A stretch of DNA of 64,000 bases from an uncultured Lachnospiraceae bacterium (lineage in GTDB: Bacteria > Bacillota > Clostridia > Lachnospirales > Lachnospiraceae): assembly GCA_946549035.1 (NCBI GenBank), contig CAMNQH010000008.1, forward strand, positions 1 through 64,000, read 5' to 3'. Positions 16,591 to 24,820 of this stretch are shown one piece after another. The stretch's first letter is position 1, and each line of letters opens with the position of its first letter. The position numbers and the translations under genes are program-made. The notes beneath the pieces are model-generated. The model had not been told where the DNA came from, ran no database searches, and saw only the letters and a list, made by a program, of their open reading frames with translations.

Positions 16591-16729
16591 AGGCTGGTTG
16601 TTACTATAAATTTGGAGTGATAACATAAATAAAAGTAGTGGGTGAACCCCCATAAATACTTACTTTGTTGAGTTTTGCTCATGGCTAGAAAAAGGTTTAT
16701 TTTAGATAAATGGCTGGAAGAAAAAAAGC

Positions 16730-16759
16730 TTGACAAAATTTTACCGGGGGGGGTATAAT
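16730..16759 (+). promoter_or_regulatory. Consensus promoter with an eight-G spacer tract
   Basis: TTGACA (16730-16735) and TATAAT (16754-16759) are both perfect sigma-A hexamers, separated by 18 bases that end in eight consecutive Gs (16746-16753). Loss or gain of one G by slippage would change the spacer to 17 or 19 and alter promoter strength. It drives the surface cluster starting at 16803. Confidence 0.8.
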
Positions 16760-16802
16760 GATATGGAAAATATTAACAAATTTGAAAGGAAGAGTGAGTA
16801 GA

Positions 16803-17879
16803 ATGAAACACATGAAAAAACGGCTGGCATTGTTCCTATGTCTTTTGCTGACAATGCCTACAATCCTTGGATGCCTGCCTATGGCATCATTGAAAGCGGA
16901 GGCGGCGAACGTACCAAGTATTTACTTAAGATGGGCTGGGGGGTATAAGGGCGGCTCAAGCCCGTATCCAGGGGTATATGCATTTGAAGTGGAAAATGGG
17001 AAGGAGGTATTAATAAATAAATTAGTTTATTTTATGAAGGCAGGAACTTATGATGGTATTTATATGTCACAAGTTGCAGGGGAGTCCTATAAAAGCAGCA
17101 AGCCTGAAGTAGCTTCTATCAGCAAGGACGGGAAGCTGAAAACAAAAAAAACAGGAACAGCGGATATAACGGTTACCTATAAAGGCGCATCCCTGACCGC
17201 TAGGGTAGAGGTGGTAAAAAAAGGCGCCCATAAGGCTACTGGTGCAAAATATAGAAAAGTGTTGAGCCTGGTAAAAAAATTAAGCGGATATAAAAAAGTA
17301 ACGGCGGCTAATCAATATGAGATGCGAAAGCTTCTGACACAGGTGAATGATGCCTCTGATAATGTTGTGACAATAAAAGGCTTTAAGATGGAAAAAAACT
17401 CTGCGTCATACAAATTGGTTATGCCAGAATTATTGAAATATGATATAAACGCATCTAAGGAAAAGATAGATGATTATGTGTCGAAGAATAATCCAGTTGG
17501 AACTAATTCCAGTAAATTTTTCAAGATTAAGAGCGTATCTGTCAAGAAGAACAGCAAAAATTTTACCATCCGCTTAAAGAGCAAAGTAAATGCCGCGCAG
17601 ATTTTTGCTATAAAGGACAGTTATCATAATGATTCTATTATTTCCGGGGGTAAGACAGCAAAATTTATAATCCTCTTAAAAGATGTCAAAACGGGATACT
17701 ATTACCGCGGCTGGGCGACTGCTACGGAAAAGAGTGACCAGATTAAAGTTTCTATGGATTACTGTACGCTGAGCGCAGGCAAAAAGTATATGCTGGTTGG
17801 ATACGAGGACTGGCGGAGAGATCAAGATCCCAGGAAAGGCTGGACGAAAGGAAAGACGGTTACCGTACCAAAAAAATAA
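16803..17879 (+). CDS. Secreted protein with Ig-like (BIG2-type) domain
   Basis: A 358-aa exported protein. Residues 1-37 form a signal peptide (basic 'MKHMKKR', hydrophobic core, 'LKAEAAN' cleavage region); a Cys in 'ILGCLPM' is not a clear lipobox. Residues about 95-140 read 'YKSSKPEVASISKDGKLKTK' and 'GTADITVTYKG', the bacterial group 2 Ig-like fold. The rest is lysine- and serine-rich without a recognised family. I start at the ATG at 16803; an upstream in-frame ATG at 16758 overlaps the -10 box and cannot be used by that promoter. It is the first gene of the cluster and abuts the O-antigen ligase gene (TAA then ATG). Confidence 0.7.
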   Translation: MKHMKKRLALFLCLLLTMPTILGCLPMASLKAEAANVPSIYLRWAGGYKGGSSPYPGVYAFEVENGKEVLINKLVYFMKAGTYDGIYMSQVAGESYKSSKPEVASISKDGKLKTKKTGTADITVTYKGASLTARVEVVKKGAHKATGAKYRKVLSLVKKLSGYKKVTAANQYEMRKLLTQVNDASDNVVTIKGFKMEKNSASYKLVMPELLKYDINASKEKIDDYVSKNNPVGTNSSKFFKIKSVSVKKNSKNFTIRLKSKVNAAQIFAIKDSYHNDSIISGGKTAKFIILLKDVKTGYYYRGWATATEKSDQIKVSMDYCTLSAGKKYMLVGYEDWRRDQDPRKGWTKGKTVTVPKK

Positions 17880-19649
17880 ATGAAGAAGAAAAAGAGAAAA
17901 GAACAATTTAACGATTTATTGATTCCGCTTCTCTTTGTAGTCTGTACTCTGCCATTCGTAATCCGTCTGGCAGAGTACAGCTGCAATTATGGAAAATATT
18001 CCTGGTATTCTGACAATGACGTTATTATGGATCTATACAGCTATTACCGCTGTTATTATTTCGAAATATTAGCAATCCTCATGGCAGTGATATTGGCGTT
18101 TCGCATGGCTTTATATAAGGAAGAGCAAAAGCCCTGCCGGATATTTCTGCCTCTGCTTCTTTATGCTGCTATGGTTGTGGCATCTACGGTATTGTCGGTG
18201 AATGTGTCCGCTTCCCTGACCGGGAATTTCCATCAGTTCCAGGGAATTCTTGTATTATTGGGCTATGTAATCCTGGCGTTTTATACTTATCAGGTCATGT
18301 CCCGGGAGCGGGATTACCGGATTATGTGGTATGGGATTGCGGCTATGTTTGCAGTGATGGCTCTGGTGGGCGGGTTCCAGATTGCTAAAAAGGATCTCCT
18401 GGATGTTCCCTTTATGCAGCGGCTGATTATGTCCAAGGAACAGTTTGCAGAATATGGGGGGACGATGGAGACGGTGTTTACCGGGAATAATGTGTTCCTT
18501 TCCCTGTATAATCCCAATTACGCAGGGGTGTTCCTTACGATGGCCGCCAGTGTGTTCTTTGTGATGTGCTGGAGCGAGAAGGGACGGAAGAAAAAGATAT
18601 GGTATGGACTGGGGCTTTTTGTATCGCTGTTGTTGATGTGGTTCACCTATTCCAGGTCTGTATTTGTCTCTGTCTTTGCAGCTCTGGCCGTGTTTTTATG
18701 GATGGAAAAAAAGCGCCGTACCCGGGCCTTAAAATTTTTGCTGCCAGGCCTGGTTTTGGCTGTTGTGGGATTCTTTGCCCTGGACATGGCCAATGGGTTC
18801 CGTTTCCTGTCCCGGATCGCAGACCCCAAGAAGGATACTGCATTGGAGGAGATCCTCACAAGTGAGAAGGGAGTTTTGCTCCAATATGATGGCAATCAAT
18901 ACTTCATTACTGTGGAAGGAGGCAGGCCGGCGGTCCGCAAGAGGGGTCAGGCAGAATCTCCTGGGGAGGAAAAAGCGGAAGCGCGCATAAAAGAGATGGA
19001 AGACGGGACGGTGGAGATCGGAGACCAGGGGTCTGTATCCCTGGAGGTATGGGAGGAAGACGGCGCCGAATGGCTGAGCGTAGAAGCGGACGGCCATATC
19101 TTTTTCTTTGGCAGGGACAGCAATGGATATTTCTATTTGACGGAGAATGGAAAACAGGATCAGATGGCAGAAATAGAAAAAGCAGATTTTGGCGGACTGG
19201 AATATCTTGGATCCGGGCGGGTTTATATCTGGTCCAGGACGCTCCCCTTGTTGAAGAAGTATCTGCTTGCAGGGAGCGGGCCGGATACATTCCCGGAGGT
19301 ATTCCCACAGAATGATTATGTGGGGAAAGCGGTTTACGGGGATACGGCGACAAGGATCATAGAGAAGCCCCACAATGATTATCTGCTGCAGTGGGTGCAG
19401 ACCGGCTTTCTTGGGATGCTGGGCATGGTGTTGTTTTATGTTTTTTATGTAAAAAAGTGCGTGTCCATATATGGGGAAAGGCCAGGTGGGGACTTTCCCC
19501 GGCGTCTGGGGTACGGATGCTTTTTAGGGTGTATTTGCTATATGGCGGGGAGTTTTTTTAATGACGGCACCTTGTATACAACGCCGCTTTTTTGGGTTTT
19601 TATTGGGATTTCTCTTTCAGCCGGGCAAAAGCCCTCTGCTGCTGGGTAA
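17880..19649 (+). CDS. O-antigen ligase/polymerase (Wzy/WaaL) family membrane protein
   Basis: A 589-aa polytopic membrane protein with about 11-12 hydrophobic segments. The family signature lies in the large outer loop: 'GSGPDTFPEVFPQND' followed by 'KPHNDYLLQWVQTG', with the conserved His of Wzy_C proteins. These enzymes polymerise or attach undecaprenyl-linked oligosaccharides outside the membrane. Unusually, residues about 310-450, before the motif, are a long hydrophilic, beta-rich insertion with many charged residues. The start immediately follows the previous stop. It is probably the polymerase or ligase of a surface polysaccharide decorated by the downstream dlt-like genes, though that link is inferred from position. 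Confidence 0.75.
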   Translation: MKKKKRKEQFNDLLIPLLFVVCTLPFVIRLAEYSCNYGKYSWYSDNDVIMDLYSYYRCYYFEILAILMAVILAFRMALYKEEQKPCRIFLPLLLYAAMVVASTVLSVNVSASLTGNFHQFQGILVLLGYVILAFYTYQVMSRERDYRIMWYGIAAMFAVMALVGGFQIAKKDLLDVPFMQRLIMSKEQFAEYGGTMETVFTGNNVFLSLYNPNYAGVFLTMAASVFFVMCWSEKGRKKKIWYGLGLFVSLLLMWFTYSRSVFVSVFAALAVFLWMEKKRRTRALKFLLPGLVLAVVGFFALDMANGFRFLSRIADPKKDTALEEILTSEKGVLLQYDGNQYFITVEGGRPAVRKRGQAESPGEEKAEARIKEMEDGTVEIGDQGSVSLEVWEEDGAEWLSVEADGHIFFFGRDSNGYFYLTENGKQDQMAEIEKADFGGLEYLGSGRVYIWSRTLPLLKKYLLAGSGPDTFPEVFPQNDYVGKAVYGDTATRIIEKPHNDYLLQWVQTGFLGMLGMVLFYVFYVKKCVSIYGERPGGDFPRRLGYGCFLGCICYMAGSFFNDGTLYTTPLFWVFIGISLSAGQKPSAAG

Positions 19650-19760
19650 AACCATCTGATAGCCTGAAAAATGGGCAGTTTGCGGAATCTATTCGCTCTT
19701 CCTTATAAAATAAGGGCTGAAGATTCCGAGAAGTTATTAACAGCAAAAAGGAGGAAGCTT

Positions 19761-20681
19761 GTGGCACGTGGGTATGTGAGTAACAGAAATATGCAAAGGG
19801 CCAGAAGAAGGAGAAGGACAGGAATCGTAAAGGCGGTTTTAGCTCTGGGAGTGTTGGCGGTTACTGTTTTTTGCGGGATCTTTGTAGTAGGCTTGGAACA
19901 TGCAGAAAAAGAACGACAAAGGGATCTTTTTGGAGGAGTGATCTGGCTGGACAAGTCTGAGCTGTGGAAAGCCGCGGAGGATACGACGCCTCCTGTGATT
20001 TCTGGAGTGAAGGATATTACCATACCGGCCGGCGGCAGTGTTTCCTATAAAAGAGGGGTTTCTGTATCCGATGACCGTGATAAAGACATAACCTTCACGG
20101 TGGATAACAGCCAGGTAAAGCTGTATATGGTTGGAGATTATCCTATTACCTATATCGCCGCAGACAAAGCAGGGAATACCACGGAAGTAACCGCCACCTT
20201 ACATGTGGAAGAACCCACGGTGAATACTGCTACAGAAGAACTGGTGAATCATATGGCGGATGAGCTTTTAGAGGAGATTACTACGGATTCCATGAGTCAG
20301 TATGAAGCGGCGGAGGCAATATTTAACTGGGTACATGAAAATGTGGGATATGTGGATCATAGCCCGAAAGAGGATTGGATTAAGGGGGCTTACCGCGGCT
20401 TAAAAGAACATCAGGGAGATTGTTTTGTATATGCTATGACATCTAAGTGTTTGCTTACCAGAGCCGGTATCGAAAATATGGATATTGAAAAAATTCCTGC
20501 CAAGACAAGCCATTATTGGAACTTGATTAATTTGGGGGAGGGATGGTATCATTTTGATAATACCCGAAGAAAAGACGGATACTCCTTTTTTTATTGTACA
20601 GACGAGGAAATTATGAAATATTCCCGGGCACATGACGGTTCCCATAATTACGATTCCACCCAGTATCCTGAGATTCAATAG
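19761..20681 (+). CDS. Membrane-anchored transglutaminase-like protein with bacterial Ig-like domain
   Basis: A 306-aa protein: an Arg-rich N-terminus, one membrane anchor (about 20-42), an Ig-like HYR/DUF5011-type domain ('DTTPPVISGVKDITIPAG', 'GDYPITYIAADKAGNT') and a C-terminal transglutaminase/protease core. The catalytic triad is visible as Cys in 'HQGDCFVYAM', His in 'SHYWNLI' and Asp in 'WYHFDNTRR'. The start is a GTG at 19761 with AAAGGAGG six bases upstream; an ATG at 19671 lacks a ribosome binding site. Such proteins act outside the membrane on peptide bonds or cross-links. The substrate is unknown. Confidence 0.8.
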   Translation: MARGYVSNRNMQRARRRRRTGIVKAVLALGVLAVTVFCGIFVVGLEHAEKERQRDLFGGVIWLDKSELWKAAEDTTPPVISGVKDITIPAGGSVSYKRGVSVSDDRDKDITFTVDNSQVKLYMVGDYPITYIAADKAGNTTEVTATLHVEEPTVNTATEELVNHMADELLEEITTDSMSQYEAAEAIFNWVHENVGYVDHSPKEDWIKGAYRGLKEHQGDCFVYAMTSKCLLTRAGIENMDIEKIPAKTSHYWNLINLGEGWYHFDNTRRKDGYSFFYCTDEEIMKYSRAHDGSHNYDSTQYPEIQ

Positions 20682-20698
20682 AAGGGCGGGAAGCGGAA

Positions 20699-21439
20699 AT
20701 GAAAAAATTAGGAGTGATTGGCGGGTTAGGCCCTATGGCCTCCGCCCTGTTCCTGGAGATGGTTACGGAGATGACAGAGGCCAGGACAGACCAAGAGCAT
20801 ATTGAAATTTTGCTTCACAGCTGTCCCTGGATTCCAGACAGAACACAGTATATTTTGGGAAAAAGGAAAGAGAATCCCGTAAAGCCAATGGCGGATATGG
20901 GAATAAAACTTGCTCAAAATGGCGCGGATATCATAGCGATTCCTTGTATTACGGCAGGGTATTTTTATTCGGAGCTGTCGGAAGCGATCCCCGTTCCTGT
21001 CATTCATACTCTGGAAGAAATCGCAAAATATCTTCAGAAGCTTGGGGTACAAAGGGTGGGTCTGATGGCTACGGACGGAACTGTAGCGGGAGGATTTTTG
21101 CAGCGTACCTTAGAACAGTCCGATATCAAAGTACTGCTGCCAAGTAAGGGGAGGCAGCAGGATGTGATGCATCTGATTTATCAGGAAGTAAAGGCAGGAA
21201 AACATCCGGAAGCGGAACGGTTTGACGGGGTGACACAGGAGTTAAAGGAGAAGGGGGCGCAAGTTGTTTTGCTGGGGTGCACGGAGCTGTCTGTGATTGG
21301 ACAAAAGATCCCTTTGAAGCCAGGATGCCTGGACGCCATGCGGGTGTTGGCGAAACGGGCGGTAGAGCTGTGCGGGGTGTTGCATCCCCGATGGCAGTAT
21401 TTGATTACGGGGGATTCGGAGGGAGTAAAGACTCAATAG
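20699..21439 (+). CDS. Aspartate/glutamate racemase family protein
   Basis: A 246-aa cofactor-independent racemase. It starts 'MKKLGVIGGLGPMAS', as is usual for aspartate racemases (RacD/YgeA group). The two catalytic cysteines are in 'IPCITA' (about residue 83) and 'LLGCTEL' (about 195); the first motif has Ile where Asn is common. Such enzymes make D-aspartate, D-glutamate or another D-amino acid by two-base Cys chemistry. It lies 17 bases after the transglutaminase gene and just before an adenylation enzyme and carrier protein. This suggests that it supplies the D-amino acid used by the following dlt-like machinery. Confidence 0.8.
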   Translation: MKKLGVIGGLGPMASALFLEMVTEMTEARTDQEHIEILLHSCPWIPDRTQYILGKRKENPVKPMADMGIKLAQNGADIIAIPCITAGYFYSELSEAIPVPVIHTLEEIAKYLQKLGVQRVGLMATDGTVAGGFLQRTLEQSDIKVLLPSKGRQQDVMHLIYQEVKAGKHPEAERFDGVTQELKEKGAQVVLLGCTELSVIGQKIPLKPGCLDAMRVLAKRAVELCGVLHPRWQYLITGDSEGVKTQ

Positions 21440-21456
21440 AAAGGATGATTCAAGCA

Positions 21457-22968
21457 ATGAGAAACCATGTGTTGTCCTACTTGGATGAAACCGTCAGGCG
21501 AGTGCCTGAAAAGACGGCTTTTTCCAATGGGTCAAAGGATTATACATTTGCCCAGGTGTATAAGGGCAGCCGCAGCGTGGGGACGTTCCTCCATCACAGA
21601 GGCTTGTTCCGGGAACCAGTGGTTGTATTTATGGGAAAGCATCCCGCAGAAATTATTGCATTTTTGGGAGTGGTGGCGGCTGGATGCTGGTATGTGCCAA
21701 TAGATGAAGAAATGCCTTTGGGAAGGATAGAGCTGATTCTTAAAAGCTGCAATGCCAGAATGATTCTATGCGACCGGGATACCCAAGAGAAGGCGAAGCA
21801 ATTTGCCTTTCAGGGAGAAATTTGTATTTTTGATGAAATTGCAGCTACGCCGGAGGATGAAGAAGCTCTGACTAAGATACGAAACCGTTCCTTGGATATT
21901 GATCCCATATACGTTGTTTTTACCTCAGGTTCCACCGGGATTCCCAAAGGAGTGGCGGCTTGCCACCGGTCTGTTATCGACTATGTAGAACAGTTATCCC
22001 AGGCGTTGGAATTTCATGAGGATACTGTTTTTGCCAATCAGGCCCCCTTGTATTTTGACGCGTGTTTAAAGGAATTGTTTCCTACCTTGAAATTTGGAGC
22101 TACTGCCTACCTGGTGCCAAAGGAATTGTTTTTGTTTCCGGTAAAGCTGGTAGAATTTCTCAATGAGCATAAGGTCAATACGATTTGCTGGGTGGCCTCG
22201 GTGTTATCCATGCTTTCCTCCTTTGGAACCTTTGAGACTATACGGCCGAAGTACCTTCATACCATTGCATTTGGAGGAGAGGCGTTTTCGGTGACGCAGC
22301 TTCATATCTGGCAGGACTGTCTGCCCGAAGCTTCCTTTACAAATCTCTACGGGCCTACGGAGGGAACTGGCATGAGCTGTTATTACCATATAAAACGGCC
22401 CCTTGAAGAGAATGAGATGATTCCCATTGGGCAGCCTTTTCCCAACACGGAAATTCTGCTGTTGGATGAGGCGGGAAGGCCTGCCAGGGAAGGGGAAATC
22501 TATATCCGGGGAACCTGCGTTACCTTGGGGTATTATAACGACCCCGAACGGACGAAGGCTTCCTTCGTACAGAATCCTTTACATTCCTTGTATCCGGAGG
22601 CGGTTTATCGCACCGGGGATATAGGACGATATAATGAATATCAGGAGCTGGTATTTGTCTCCCGAAAAGATCATCAAATCAAGCATATGGGACACCGGAT
22701 TGAATTGGGGGAGGTGGAGGCGGCCGCATCCCGGGCCGGGGAGGTTTCTTTATGCTGCTGCATATATGATTCAGAAAAAAGTAAGATCCTCTTGTATTAT
22801 ACAGGAACGATACAGCCGGGAGAGCTGACGGCTTATATGAAGAATCTGCTTCCCCGTTATATGATGCCGAATGAGACGAAGCGTCTGGAGGAGATGCCCC
22901 TTACTGCCAATGGGAAAATAGACCGGAGGACGCTTATGGAAAGGAGAAAAAAAGAATGGAAGAACTAA
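21457..22968 (+). CDS. Amino acid-activating AMP-binding enzyme, DltA-like
   Basis: A 503-aa adenylation enzyme, the same length as D-alanine:carrier protein ligase (DltA). Core motifs are 'VFTSGSTGIPKG' (A3), 'NLYGPTEGTG' (A5), 'YRTGDIG' (A7), 'HQIKHMGHRIELGEVE' (A8) and a final catalytic Lys in 'LTANGKIDRR' (A10). It would form aminoacyl-AMP and load the adjacent carrier protein. The start is uncertain: the ATG at 21457 has AAAGGA 11 bases upstream, and another ATG lies at 21445. The 3' end overlaps the carrier gene by 13 bases. The neighbouring racemase hints that the substrate is a D-amino acid, not necessarily alanine. Confidence 0.8.
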   Translation: MRNHVLSYLDETVRRVPEKTAFSNGSKDYTFAQVYKGSRSVGTFLHHRGLFREPVVVFMGKHPAEIIAFLGVVAAGCWYVPIDEEMPLGRIELILKSCNARMILCDRDTQEKAKQFAFQGEICIFDEIAATPEDEEALTKIRNRSLDIDPIYVVFTSGSTGIPKGVAACHRSVIDYVEQLSQALEFHEDTVFANQAPLYFDACLKELFPTLKFGATAYLVPKELFLFPVKLVEFLNEHKVNTICWVASVLSMLSSFGTFETIRPKYLHTIAFGGEAFSVTQLHIWQDCLPEASFTNLYGPTEGTGMSCYYHIKRPLEENEMIPIGQPFPNTEILLLDEAGRPAREGEIYIRGTCVTLGYYNDPERTKASFVQNPLHSLYPEAVYRTGDIGRYNEYQELVFVSRKDHQIKHMGHRIELGEVEAAASRAGEVSLCCCIYDSEKSKILLYYTGTIQPGELTAYMKNLLPRYMMPNETKRLEEMPLTANGKIDRRTLMERRKKEWKN

Positions 22969-23198
22969 GAGAAGGACTTTTGGAGATACTGGAAGAGATG
23001 CATCCGGATACGGATATGGCCTCCTGCAAGGGGTTGGTGCAGGATAAGATTTTGGATTCCTTTGATATCATTACATTGATAACGAGAATCCGGGAAGCGT
23101 TTGATGTGGTAGTGCCTGCAGACCGGATCGTTCCGGAGAATTTTAATTCTCTGGATGCTTTGACAAAACTGGTTGATAGGCTGTTGGAAGAGGAGTAG
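22956..23198 (+). CDS. Acyl/peptidyl carrier protein (DltC-like)
   Basis: An 80-aa acidic helical carrier protein. The phosphopantetheine-attachment Ser is in 'LDSFDIITL' (about residue 36). Its start lies inside the end of the adenylation gene and it is followed three bases later by the MBOAT gene, as in dltABCD operons. It would hold the activated amino acid as a thioester for transfer at the membrane. Confidence 0.8.
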   Translation: MEELREGLLEILEEMHPDTDMASCKGLVQDKILDSFDIITLITRIREAFDVVVPADRIVPENFNSLDALTKLVDRLLEEE

Positions 23199-23201
23199 GC
23201 C

Positions 23202-24797
23202 GTGCTGTTTACATCGTATGGATTTTTGCTGTTTTTAGCGGTGGTGCTGATACTTTATTATGGATTGCCAAGGCGGTTCCAGTGGCCGCTGCTTTTGATT
23301 GCCAGCTATGTGTTTTATGGGGCAAGCGGAATCGGGAACCTTTGTTATATTCTTGCCACGACTCTTGCCACAGGACTGCTTGCATGTAAGATGCAGGATG
23401 TAAGCGACGCTCAGAGCAAATGGCTGAAAGGGAAGGGAAAAGAGGCCTCCCGGGAGGAGCGGAAAGCATACAAACAAAGGATGAAGAAAAAACGGTGGAG
23501 GCTGTTGCTTTTATGCCTGGCGGTAGACGTGGGGATGTTAGCGGTAGTAAAGTACACCGGATTTGCCGTATCCAATCTAAACGTCCTGATAAAAGCCCTG
23601 GGAAGCGGCAGACAGCTTACCTTTTTTGATATCGCCCTGCCTATGGGAATTTCGTTTTATGTGTTTCAGGCAGTGGGGTATGGGATTGACGTCTACCGGG
23701 GAAAATACCGGGCCGAGGAGAATTTATTTCGCTTTGCCCTGTTTGTTTCTTTTTTCCCACAGTTAATCCAGGGGCCCATCAGCCGCTTTGACCAACTGTC
23801 CCCTTCCTTGTTTGCGCCCCATAAATTCCAGACCAGAACCATTTCTCTAGGACTTCAGCGGGTCCTTTGGGGATTTTTTAAAAAGCTTGTGGTGGCGGAC
23901 CGCTTGATTGGAGCGGTGGGAATGCTTACAAAGGATACCCAGACTTATGAAGGCTGTTGGGTGGTAGTGGGAATGTTTTTGTATGCTGTGGAGTTATATG
24001 CTGATTTTACAGGAGGCATCGATATTACCATCGGTATTGCCCAGGCCATGGGCATTACGGTGCAGGAGAATTTTATCCGGCCTTATTTTTCCAAAAGTGT
24101 AAAAGAATATTGGAATCGATGGCATATATCCATGGGAAGCTGGTTTACAGATTATATTTTTTATCCGGTGTCTGTTTGTAAGCCTATGCTGGATCTCAGC
24201 AGCTTTTCCAGAAAGCATTTGGGAGAACAGGCGGGCAGACGGGCGCCGGTTTATGCCTCTTGCTTTCTGGTGTGGGCGGCTACGGGAATCTGGCATGGGG
24301 CGGGATGGAATTTTCTGGTATGGGGCTTGTCCAACTGTGCGGTGCTTCTGGTTTCCCAAGAATTAGAACCATTGTACCGGAATTTTCATGAGCGGTTTCA
24401 GGTGGCGGGAACTTTTGGATGGCGGCTGTTTGGGGTTGCCCGGACATGCTTCATCTTATGCTGCCTGCGCACCTTTGATTGTTACCGGGATGTACCTCTT
24501 ACCTTCCGCATGCTTGGCTCTGTGCTAACGTCCTGGAACTGGGGAGAGCTGTTTTCCCCGGGCCGGATATTGGAGCTGGGATTGTCCTGGGCGGATTATG
24601 GAGTGGTGCTGCTGGGGATATTATTGATGCTTGGGGTCAGCCTTTGGCAGAGAAAAGGCTCAGTTCGGGGGCAGATTGCTCAAAAGCCCTACTGGGTCAG
24701 GTTTGCCCTATGGCTTTCTCTGTTTTTTATGGTAATCGTATGGGGGAGTTATGGCATCGGTTATGAAGCCAGCCAGTTTATTTATAATCAATTTTGA
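23202..24797 (+). CDS. MBOAT family membrane O-acyltransferase (DltB/AlgI-like)
   Basis: A 531-aa multi-pass membrane protein. It shows the MBOAT features 'LIQGPISRFDQL', 'YWNRWHISMGSWFTDYIFYP' and the active-site His in 'GIWHGAGWNFLVWG'. MBOAT enzymes move an acyl or aminoacyl group across the membrane to a surface polymer. The start is a GTG at 23202 with GAGGAG upstream. Among DltB/AlgI/PatA relatives, the preceding carrier protein argues for a DltB-like role using an aminoacyl-carrier thioester. The polymer acceptor (teichoic acid or the polysaccharide from this cluster) is unknown. Confidence 0.85.
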   Translation: MLFTSYGFLLFLAVVLILYYGLPRRFQWPLLLIASYVFYGASGIGNLCYILATTLATGLLACKMQDVSDAQSKWLKGKGKEASREERKAYKQRMKKKRWRLLLLCLAVDVGMLAVVKYTGFAVSNLNVLIKALGSGRQLTFFDIALPMGISFYVFQAVGYGIDVYRGKYRAEENLFRFALFVSFFPQLIQGPISRFDQLSPSLFAPHKFQTRTISLGLQRVLWGFFKKLVVADRLIGAVGMLTKDTQTYEGCWVVVGMFLYAVELYADFTGGIDITIGIAQAMGITVQENFIRPYFSKSVKEYWNRWHISMGSWFTDYIFYPVSVCKPMLDLSSFSRKHLGEQAGRRAPVYASCFLVWAATGIWHGAGWNFLVWGLSNCAVLLVSQELEPLYRNFHERFQVAGTFGWRLFGVARTCFILCCLRTFDCYRDVPLTFRMLGSVLTSWNWGELFSPGRILELGLSWADYGVVLLGILLMLGVSLWQRKGSVRGQIAQKPYWVRFALWLSLFFMVIVWGSYGIGYEASQFIYNQF

Positions 24798-24820
24798 TGA
24801 GGCGAAAGGAGGGAGAGCCG

